A stretch of DNA of 10,586 nt from assembly GCA_001556125.1 (NCBI GenBank), contig LSIG01000069.1:1-10586 (forward strand), in the 5' to 3' direction. The position numbers were made by a program, and so were the translations under genes. The notes under the pieces were generated by a model, which saw nothing but the letters and a program-made list of their open reading frames with translations, ran no database searches and was not told the origin of the DNA. Numbering within the stretch: the first letter of the stretch is position 1; each line of letters begins with the position of its first letter. Source of the stretch: Rhizobiales bacterium CCH10-E5 (GTDB taxonomy: Bacteria; Pseudomonadota; Alphaproteobacteria; Rhizobiales; Beijerinckiaceae). Positions 5,033 to 10,586 of this stretch are shown piece after piece.

Positions 5033-6274
5033 ATGTCCAGCGACGACTCCCGTTACGCGCCCGATTCTTCCTATGCCTGGCTGCGGCTGGCCGTGTCGCT
5101 GCTGGTCGGCACGGCGGCTTGTGTCGGCACCTGGTCGGTCGTCGTCGTCTTGCCTTCGGTGCAGGCCGAGTTCGGGACGCTGCGGGCCGGGGCTGCGCTG
5201 CCCTACACTTGTGTCATGCTGGGCTTCGGCTTCGGCAATGTCGCCATGGGCCGCATCGCCGACCGCTACGGGATCATCGTGCCGATCGTCGGCGGGGCCT
5301 TGCTGCTCGGCAGCGGCTACATCCTGGCCGGCATGGCGCAATCGCTCTGGCAGTTCGCCCTCGTCCATCTCTTCCTGATCGGCGTCGGCGGCGGGGCGGG
5401 CTTCTCGCCGCTGATCGCGGATCTCTCGCATTGGTTCCGCAAGCATCGCGGGCTCGCCGTCGTCTTCGGTGCGTCCGGCAGCTATCTGGCGGGCGTGATC
5501 TGGCCGCAGGTCATCACCTGGGGCGTCGCGAACCATGGCTGGCGCGCGACCCATATCGGCATCGGGCTCGCGGTGATGGCGATCATGCTGCCGTTCTCGC
5601 CCTTCTTCCGCCGCCGGCCCTCGGCCGCGAGCATCGCCGCGCAGGAGGCGGCGAGCACGAGCGCGCGCGGCGATCTCGGTCTCTCGGCCAGCCAGCTGCA
5701 ATGGCTGCTGGCGATCGCGGGGTTCTCCTGCTGCGTCGCCATGGCGATGCCGCAGGTCCATATCGTCGCCTATTGCAGCGATCTCGGCTATGGCGTGGCG
5801 CGCGGCGCCGAGATGCTCTCGCTGATGCTGGCGCTCGGCATCATCAGCCGCATCGGTTCGGGCTTCGTCGCCGACCGCATCGGCGGCACGGCGACACTGG
5901 CGATCGGCTCGCTGATGCAGGGGCTCGCACTCTTCCTCTATCTCTGGTTCGACGGGCTCACCTCGCTCTTCATCGTCACCGGCATCTTCGGCCTGTTCCA
6001 GGGCGGCATCGTGCCGATGTATGCGGTGATCATCCGCGAGTATCTGCCGGCGCGGGAGGCCGGCGTGCGGATCGGCCTCGTCATGTCCTCGACCATCCTG
6101 GGCATGGCCTTCGGCGGTTATGTCTCGGGCGCAATCTTCGACGCCTTCGCCTCCTATCGCGCTGCCTTCCTGAACGGGCTGGCCTGGAACCTCGTCAACC
6201 TCGCGGTGGTGTGCTGGCTGATGATGCGGGCGCGGCGTCGGCCGATCGGGCCAGAGTCGGCGGCGGCCGTCTGA
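5033..6274 (+). CDS. MFS transporter, oxalate/formate-antiporter-like (OFA/monocarboxylate type)
   Basis: 413 aa with about 12 hydrophobic segments in two halves, separated by a hydrophilic loop at about residues 195-222 (FFRRRPSAASIAAQEAASTSARGD). MFS motif A is visible as GNVAMGRIADRYG (D77, R78) and again in the second half as SRIGSGFVADRIGG (D281, R282). GGGAGFSPLIADLSHWFRKHRGLAVVFGASGSYLAGVIWPQ is characteristic of the OFA/monocarboxylate-type branch. These transporters move small organic anions across the inner membrane; the substrate is not predictable. The ATG at 5033 is preferred, with GAGGAA at 5025-5030; the frame is open to 4949 without a transporter-like N-terminus. The methionine-synthase-like gene follows 85 bases later on the same strand. 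Confidence 0.88.
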   Translation: MSSDDSRYAPDSSYAWLRLAVSLLVGTAACVGTWSVVVVLPSVQAEFGTLRAGAALPYTCVMLGFGFGNVAMGRIADRYGIIVPIVGGALLLGSGYILAGMAQSLWQFALVHLFLIGVGGGAGFSPLIADLSHWFRKHRGLAVVFGASGSYLAGVIWPQVITWGVANHGWRATHIGIGLAVMAIMLPFSPFFRRRPSAASIAAQEAASTSARGDLGLSASQLQWLLAIAGFSCCVAMAMPQVHIVAYCSDLGYGVARGAEMLSLMLALGIISRIGSGFVADRIGGTATLAIGSLMQGLALFLYLWFDGLTSLFIVTGIFGLFQGGIVPMYAVIIREYLPAREAGVRIGLVMSSTILGMAFGGYVSGAIFDAFASYRAAFLNGLAWNLVNLAVVCWLMMRARRRPIGPESAAAV

Positions 6275-6359
6275 CGCAGGCTATCCATCCCCGTCACGCT
6301 TGACGCCGATGCCTCGCGCATCCGATGTCCGCGCAACCATAACCTCCGAGGACACGTCC

Positions 6360-7385
6360 ATGCTTCGCACCACCATCGCCGGCAGCCTGCCCAAGCCGAC
6401 CTGGCTCGCCGAGTCCGAACGACTCTGGGCGCCGTGGAAGCTGGAAGGGGTGGCGCTGCAGGAGGGCCGGCGCGACGCGACGATCCTGGCGGTGAAGCTG
6501 CAGGAGGATGCCGGCATCGACATCGTCGGCGATGGCGAGCAGGCGCGGGTGCATTTCGTCCACGGCTTCCTGGCCAATCTCGACGGCATCGACTTCGACA
6601 AGAAGACGATCATGGGCATCCGCAACAACCGCTACGAGGCGGAGGTGCCGACGGTCACCGGCGCGATCCGCCGCAAGGGGCCGGTCCACAGCATGGAGGC
6701 GCAGGCCGCCCGCGCGCATACGACCCGCAAGCTGAAGTTCACGCTGCCGGGGCCGATGACGATCGTCGACACCATCGCCGACGAGCACTACGGCCGCCGC
6801 GAGGACCTCGCCATGGCGTTTGCCGCCGTGCTGAACGAGGAGGCGCATGAGCTGCAGGCGCTGGGCGTCGACGTCATCCAGTTCGACGAGCCCGCCTTCA
6901 ACGTCTACATGAAGGAGGTGCCGGACTGGGGCATCGCCTGCCTCGAGCGCGCCGCGCAGGGGCTGACCGCGACCACCGCCGTTCACATCTGCTACGGCTA
7001 CGGGATCAAGGCCAATATCGACTGGAAGGCGACGCTCGGCGAGGAGTGGCGCCATTACGAGCAGACCTTCCCGGCGATCGCGAAGAGCTCGATCCAGCAG
7101 GTCTCGCTGGAGTGCCGCAACTCCAAGGTGCCGCTCGACCTGATCAAGCTGCTCGACGGCAAGGACGTGCTGGCTGGCGCGATCGACGTCGCCTGCAACA
7201 CGGTCGAGACGCCCGAGGAGGTCGCCGCGACGATCCGCGCGGCGCTTGCCTTCGTCGCGCCCGAGAAGCTCTTCCCCTGCACCAATTGCGGCATGGCCCC
7301 GATGTCGGCCGAGGTCGCCTATGGCAAGCTCGCGGCTTTGTCGGCCGGTGCGGCGCTGGTGCGCAAGGAGCTCGGCGCGGCCTGA
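6360..7385 (+). CDS. MetE-like methionine synthase, catalytic C-terminal domain only
   Basis: 341 aa, a single (beta/alpha)8 cobalamin-independent methionine synthase domain (Meth_synt_2). It starts at the MLRTTIAGSLPKPTWL motif. The zinc ligands of MetE are conserved in spacing: H209-x-C211 (HICYGYG), E251 (SLECRNS) and C310 (TNCGM). VIQFDEPAF is the active-site block around the substrate amino group, and GDGEQARVHF is a conserved region near the N-terminus. Full-length MetE is about 750 aa, with an additional N-terminal barrel for polyglutamyl-folate; this protein lacks it. Stand-alone core enzymes are known and may use other methyl donors, such as methylcobalamin. The start at 6360 is supported by GAGGA at 6348-6352; an in-frame ATG further up (6300-6320 area) would add residues not seen in the family. 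No DUF1852 (MesX-type) partner is in this window. Confidence 0.88.
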   Translation: MLRTTIAGSLPKPTWLAESERLWAPWKLEGVALQEGRRDATILAVKLQEDAGIDIVGDGEQARVHFVHGFLANLDGIDFDKKTIMGIRNNRYEAEVPTVTGAIRRKGPVHSMEAQAARAHTTRKLKFTLPGPMTIVDTIADEHYGRREDLAMAFAAVLNEEAHELQALGVDVIQFDEPAFNVYMKEVPDWGIACLERAAQGLTATTAVHICYGYGIKANIDWKATLGEEWRHYEQTFPAIAKSSIQQVSLECRNSKVPLDLIKLLDGKDVLAGAIDVACNTVETPEEVAATIRAALAFVAPEKLFPCTNCGMAPMSAEVAYGKLAALSAGAALVRKELGAA

Positions 7386-7476
7386 AGTCGAGCGGTTCCC
7401 GCCAACGCTCCGATCCATCTGGCGCGGGCGCGGTCGCGCGTGCTCCAATGACGGCGGATTCGACGGGGGTAAGCGC

Positions 7477-7893
7477 ATGACGAAAGAAGCGGGCGTGGCG
7501 CAGGACGAGGCGCCGCGTGGCAACCTGACGGTGCGCATCAATGCGATGCCGGCCGACACCAACGCGAATGGCGACATCTTCGGCGGCTGGGTGATGTCGC
7601 GCATGGACGCCGCCGGCGGCATCGCCGGCGTCGACCGGGCGCAGGGCCGTGTCGTCACCATTGCGGTGGATGCGATGACTTTCATCCGGCCTGTGAAGGT
7701 CGGCGACGTGCTCAGCGTCTATACCGAGGTCGAGTCCGTCGGCCGGACCTCGATGAAGATCCATGTCGAGGCCTGGGCGCGGCGCTTCCGCACCATGATC
7801 CACGAAAAGGTCACCGACGCGACCTTCACCTTCGTCGCGATCGACGAGGAGGGGCGCCCGCGCCCGGTGCCTCGATCCGTCGAAACGCCCTAG
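7477..7893 (+). CDS. yciA: YciA-type hotdog-fold acyl-CoA thioesterase
   Basis: 138 aa, a single hotdog domain (typical YciA about 130-155 aa). The N-terminal block LTVRINAMPADTNANGDIFGGWVMSRMDAAGGIAG (17-51) is nearly identical in layout to the Haemophilus YciA (HI0827) protein and places D44 at the position of its catalytic aspartate. VVTIAVDAMTFIRPVKVGDVLSVYTEVESVGRTSMKI and FTFVAIDEEGRPRPVP are further family blocks. It would hydrolyse acyl-CoA thioesters in the cytoplasm, usually as a hexamer with broad substrate range. GGGGGTAAG upstream of the ATG at 7477 serves as ribosome binding site. It is 91 bases after the MetE-like gene; no clear functional link to that gene is visible. A perfect 12-bp palindrome (7886-7897) overlaps its stop codon. 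Confidence 0.92.
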   Translation: MTKEAGVAQDEAPRGNLTVRINAMPADTNANGDIFGGWVMSRMDAAGGIAGVDRAQGRVVTIAVDAMTFIRPVKVGDVLSVYTEVESVGRTSMKIHVEAWARRFRTMIHEKVTDATFTFVAIDEEGRPRPVPRSVETP

Positions 7894-8214
7894 GGCGCTT
7901 CCTCGGCCCGTGTGAAACGCAGAGACTCGTTGCGCTGCTTGGATGGCTGGCAGGCCATGCGAGACCCAGCATTCAGTCCGGCGTGACGCAAGGTCTGGAG
8001 GACTTTGAGTGGTAATGGTTCCGGCGCGGACCTCATTCCGAGCCGCCGCGCCGAAAATGCCAAAAAACTAACGAACGCTGAATCGTCGGAATCACGGCTG
8101 ATTCAGAAGAATCCAGTCACTTAACCCTTCGTTAGGTGCGTCCCCTTCATCCTTCCGGTCAGCTGGCCTAACCCGACTGACAACGGAAGAGAAACATTTG
8201 GGGGAAACCGTTTC
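7894..8214. other. 321-base intergenic region with nested inverted repeats and a possible 20-aa leader frame
   Basis: No standard gene is visible in this spacer on either strand. CTAACGAA (8068-8075) and TTCGTTAG (8128-8135) are exact reverse complements, and between them lie CTGAATC (8078-8084) and GATTCAG (8100-8106), also exact, so an mRNA could fold as nested stems. A GTG at 8009 with GGAGGA at 7997-8002 would encode a basic 20-residue peptide ending TAA 8069-8071, inside the left arm. No convincing -35/-10 pair was found. The stretch probably carries the promoter and 5' untranslated region of the binding-protein gene that follows. Confidence 0.4.
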
Positions 8215-9381
8215 ATGACCACTCGTCGTGACGTCCTGACTGGTCTTGCCTGCGCCTCCACTGCCTCCCTGCTGCCCGCTCGCGCTTTCGCCGATCCCGG
8301 CGTCATGGCCGACAAGATCATCCTCGGCCAGGCGGCCGTCTTCGAAGGCCCTGCCAGTGCGCTGGGGCTCGGCATGCGCGATGGCTTGACCGCCGCCTTC
8401 GCCGAAGCCAATGCCAAGGGCGGCGTCGCCGGCCGCAAGATCGAACTTCTGACGCAAGACGATGGCTATGAGCCCGGCAAGTCGATCGAGGCGACCAAGG
8501 CGCTGATCGCCAAGGACGTCTTCGCCTTGGTCGGCCCGGTCGGCACGCCGACGTCGATGGCCGCCCACCCGATCGCAAAGGAAGCCGGCCTGCCCTTCAT
8601 CGGCGCTTTCACCGGCGCCGAGGGCTTGCGCGATCCCTATCTGCCGCATGTCGTCAATGTGCGCGCCTCCTATTTCCAGGAGACCGAGGTCTGGATCGAG
8701 CGCCTCGTCAAGGACAAGGGCTTCTCCAAGATCGCGATCTTCTATCAGGACGATGCCTTCGGCCGGGCCGGTCTCGCCGGCGTCAAGAAGGCGATGGATG
8801 CGCGCAAGATGAGCCTGGTCGCCGAAGGCACCTTCGAGCGCAACACGGTCGCGGTCCGGTCCGCCCTGCTCGATATCCGCAAGGCCAATCCCGAAGCCGT
8901 GGTGATGGTCGGCCCCTACAAGCCCTGCGCCGAGTTCATCAAGCTGTGCAAGCAGGTGAAGTTCGCGCCGGTGTTCATGAACATCTCCTTCGTCGGCTCC
9001 GACGCGCTGGCCGCCGAGCTCGGCGATGCGGGCGCCGGCGTCTACGTCACGCAGGTCGTGCCGTTGCCGACGGACGCTTCGATCCCCGTGGTGAAGGCTT
9101 ACCAGGCGGCGCTGGCCGCCAGCGACGCCAAGGACAAGAAGCCGGGTTTCGTCTCGCTGGAGGGTTATCTCGTTGGCCGCACCGTCGTCGCCGCTCTCGA
9201 GAAGGCCGGCAAGAATCCGACGCGCAAGGCCTTGATGGAGGCCCTGACCAACGGCTCCTACGACTTCGGCGGCTTCAAGATGACCTTCGGCCCCAATGAC
9301 AACCGCGGTTCCGACGACGTCTATCTGACGGTGATCGGATCGGACGGTACCTTCAAGGCGGTCAGCTCCCTGTCCGCCTGA
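8215..9381 (+). CDS. Tat-exported periplasmic ligand-binding protein, branched-chain amino acid type (Peripla_BP_6)
   Basis: 388 aa, the normal length for leucine/isoleucine/valine-type binding proteins. The N-terminus TTRRDVLTG (R4, R5) followed by a short hydrophobic stretch and AFA-D at 24-27 is a twin-arginine signal peptide with likely cleavage after A26. The mature domain begins with KIILGQAAVFEGPASALGLGMRDGLTAAFAEAN, the usual first lobe, with GRKIELLTQDDGYEPGKSIEATKALI and VFALVGPVGTPTSMAA typical of the family. The ligand may be an amino acid, a carboxylate or an aromatic acid; it cannot be told. The ATG at 8215 follows GGGGGA (8200-8205). No ABC permease or ATPase genes follow; instead a membrane sensor starts 34 bases after the stop, suggesting a sensing rather than an uptake role. 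Confidence 0.9.
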   Translation: MTTRRDVLTGLACASTASLLPARAFADPGVMADKIILGQAAVFEGPASALGLGMRDGLTAAFAEANAKGGVAGRKIELLTQDDGYEPGKSIEATKALIAKDVFALVGPVGTPTSMAAHPIAKEAGLPFIGAFTGAEGLRDPYLPHVVNVRASYFQETEVWIERLVKDKGFSKIAIFYQDDAFGRAGLAGVKKAMDARKMSLVAEGTFERNTVAVRSALLDIRKANPEAVVMVGPYKPCAEFIKLCKQVKFAPVFMNISFVGSDALAAELGDAGAGVYVTQVVPLPTDASIPVVKAYQAALAASDAKDKKPGFVSLEGYLVGRTVVAALEKAGKNPTRKALMEALTNGSYDFGGFKMTFGPNDNRGSDDVYLTVIGSDGTFKAVSSLSA

Positions 9382-9415
9382 GCCGCATCCGCCGCGTCGC
9401 AATTCGGAGAACGAC

Positions 9416-10586
9416 ATGAGGAAGGCCAAGAAGCCGGCGCGCCCGCGCGCGCCGCTGCGCGTCGGCATCGCCGCCCGCATCTACGCCGCGCTCGGCGCCT
9501 TGACGACGCTGACGATCGTCGCTTCGGCGGTGGCCTGGCTGTCCTATGACCGGATCAGCGCCACCGTCGGCGAAATGGTCGAGCACAAGATGCCGACTGT
9601 GGAAATGGTGCTCGAGCTCTCGCAGGTCGCGACGCAATCGACAGCGCTGGCGCCGCGCTTTCTGAACGTGCAGACCGTACAGCAGCGCGCCCGCCTGACC
9701 ACCGAGCTGGACACGATGGAGGCACGGCAATTCGAGCTCGTGCGGACGGTGGGCAAGATCGCCGGCGTCGACATGAAGCCGGTTCAAAAGGCGCTCGACG
9801 ACCTGTCCCTGCGGATCAACGACATCAATGATCTGACCGGCACGAGGCTGCGCAATTCCGCCCAGATGGCGTCGGCGCTCGAACAGCTGAGCAAGGCGCG
9901 CGAAGATTTCGTCAAGGTCGTCGGCGGGGAGGCGGATGAGCGGCAGTTCAACGTCGTGCTCGGCATCGAGAGCGTGAAGGGGCTGGACGGCGCGCAGCTC
10001 GACGAGGCGCTGAAGACCGTCAACGATCTCGAATTCCCCGCCTTCGATCTGGCGCGCAAGCTGGAAGCGCAGGTCAACGAGCTGATCGGGCTCTTGCGCG
10101 AGGTCGGCCAGATCGCGGATCAGTCGCTGCTTGGCCTCGCGCGCGAACGCCTCAACGCCGTCGTGCTGCGGATCGAGAAGGACATGGCCGCCGCCGACAA
10201 GATCAAGCCCAACGACGCACGCAACCGCGTGATCGACTCGGTCATTGCCCTCGGCGAAGGGCCGCGCGGCGTGGTGGCGCTGCGCCAGCGGGATATCGAA
10301 ACGCAGGACGCGATCAACGCCCGCGTCGTCGATATCGACCAGGCCGCGGCGACCTTGCGGGCGGAGATCGAAAAGCTCGTCGCCTCGGCCCGCTCTGGCG
10401 CCGTCGCCGCGAATGCCTCGACGGCGAGCCTGATCGAGCAGAGCAAGATCTGGCTCGGCGCCATCGGCGTCGGCTCGCTGCTGATCGCGCTCGTGCTGTC
10501 CCTGCTCTACGTCCGTCCTGCGATCATCGGGCGGCTGAACCGTCTGTGGGCGGCGACGCGGGCGATTGCGGACGGGGCGCTCGAGA
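9416..10586 (+). CDS. membrane sensor with TorS-like periplasmic domain and HAMP (3' truncated by window)
   Basis: The first 390 residues are visible and the frame is open to the right edge. A basic N-terminal tail (residues 2-15) precedes TM1 (about 22-42). A long, mostly helical periplasmic part (about 45-345) follows, rich in heptad-like leucine and alanine, of the TorS-type helical-bundle sensor kind. TM2 is about 346-368 (WLGAIGVGSLLIALVLSLLY), and a HAMP linker begins with RPAIIGRLNRLWAATRAIADGALE. The output domain lies outside the window: most likely a histidine kinase (often hybrid in TorS-like proteins), less likely a chemoreceptor or diguanylate cyclase. The start ATG has CGGAGA at 9405-9410. 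It lies 34 bases after the binding-protein gene, in the same direction, so co-transcription is likely. By analogy with TorT and TorS the binding protein may present its ligand to this sensor; this is inference. Confidence 0.82.
   Translation, partial: MRKAKKPARPRAPLRVGIAARIYAALGALTTLTIVASAVAWLSYDRISATVGEMVEHKMPTVEMVLELSQVATQSTALAPRFLNVQTVQQRARLTTELDTMEARQFELVRTVGKIAGVDMKPVQKALDDLSLRINDINDLTGTRLRNSAQMASALEQLSKAREDFVKVVGGEADERQFNVVLGIESVKGLDGAQLDEALKTVNDLEFPAFDLARKLEAQVNELIGLLREVGQIADQSLLGLARERLNAVVLRIEKDMAAADKIKPNDARNRVIDSVIALGEGPRGVVALRQRDIETQDAINARVVDIDQAAATLRAEIEKLVASARSGAVAANASTASLIEQSKIWLGAIGVGSLLIALVLSLLYVRPAIIGRLNRLWAATRAIADGALE

Noticed and set aside
5119..6303. 394-aa open frame on the plus strand in another frame
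   Set aside because: Overlaps the MFS transporter gene, is rich in Arg and His, and shows no membrane segments or family signature.
6275..6359. SAM-type riboswitch or strong promoter before the methionine-synthase-like gene
   Set aside because: The leader is only 85 bases and shows no SAM-I or SAM-II core; TTGACG at 6300-6305 has no acceptable -10 box at the right distance.
6294..7685. 463-aa open frame on the minus strand
   Set aside because: It lies antisense to the MetE-like and YciA genes, whose protein families are clear; long antisense frames are expected in GC-rich codon use, and its composition (Arg, Gly, Asp, His rich) is that of a shadow.
8092..9480. 462-aa open frame on the minus strand
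   Set aside because: Antisense to the periplasmic binding protein gene, with low-complexity shadow composition and no recognisable domain.
1..10586. tRNA, rRNA, CRISPR array or insertion sequence
   Set aside because: No cloverleaf with a TTC-type T loop, no rRNA-like stretch, no regularly spaced direct repeats, and no transposase or integrase frame were seen on either strand.

Overview
The window looks like a chromosomal segment of a GC-rich alphaproteobacterium, probably of the order Hyphomicrobiales. A Bosea-like genome is my guess from gene content and codon use, not a proven assignment. Bases 1520-10586 are GC-rich (39 of 60 bases in a stretch I counted at 5401-5460) and hold densely packed, ordinary metabolic, transport and signalling genes. 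Bases 1 to about 1519 are different: lower in GC (24 of 60 at 1081-1140), with genes I cannot assign to a named family and one reading frame that is broken. I read this left part as the edge of a horizontally acquired island.

Region 1 (1-1519, + strand): the C-terminal tail of an unidentified protein overlaps by 4 bases (GTGA) with a 248-aa protein. That protein appears to combine an N-terminal winged helix with a C-terminal phospholipase-D-like fold (H-x-R-x4-E in place of H-x-K-x4-D). Next come a possible 30-aa small protein with a very strong ribosome binding site, and a three-helix membrane protein of about 170 aa split by a one-base frameshift at a run of four T. The layout resembles defence-type accessory loci, but no known system is recognised.

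Region 2 (1520-3521): an ArsR-type repressor and an AHSA1/SRPBCC protein form a minus-strand operon with a 4-base overlap, behind a perfect palindromic operator. Facing away from them, a LysE-family exporter and a YjbQ-family protein form a two-gene plus-strand unit.

Region 3 (3522-4930): three small genes, encoding a DUF3072 protein (minus), a HlyU-family protein (plus) and a DJ-1/PfpI-family protein (plus). They are followed by three consecutive GC-rich hairpins.

Region 4 (4931-7893, + strand): an MFS transporter of the oxalate/formate-antiporter-like type, a short MetE-like methionine synthase that has only the catalytic C-terminal half, and a YciA-type acyl-CoA thioesterase.

Region 5 (7894-10586, + strand): a 321-base spacer with nested inverted repeats, a Tat-exported periplasmic binding protein of the branched-chain amino acid type, and 34 bases later the start of a membrane sensor (TM, long helical periplasmic part, TM, HAMP) that runs off the window. 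No ABC permease or ATPase gene follows, so the binding protein may work as a co-receptor for the sensor, as TorT does for TorS.
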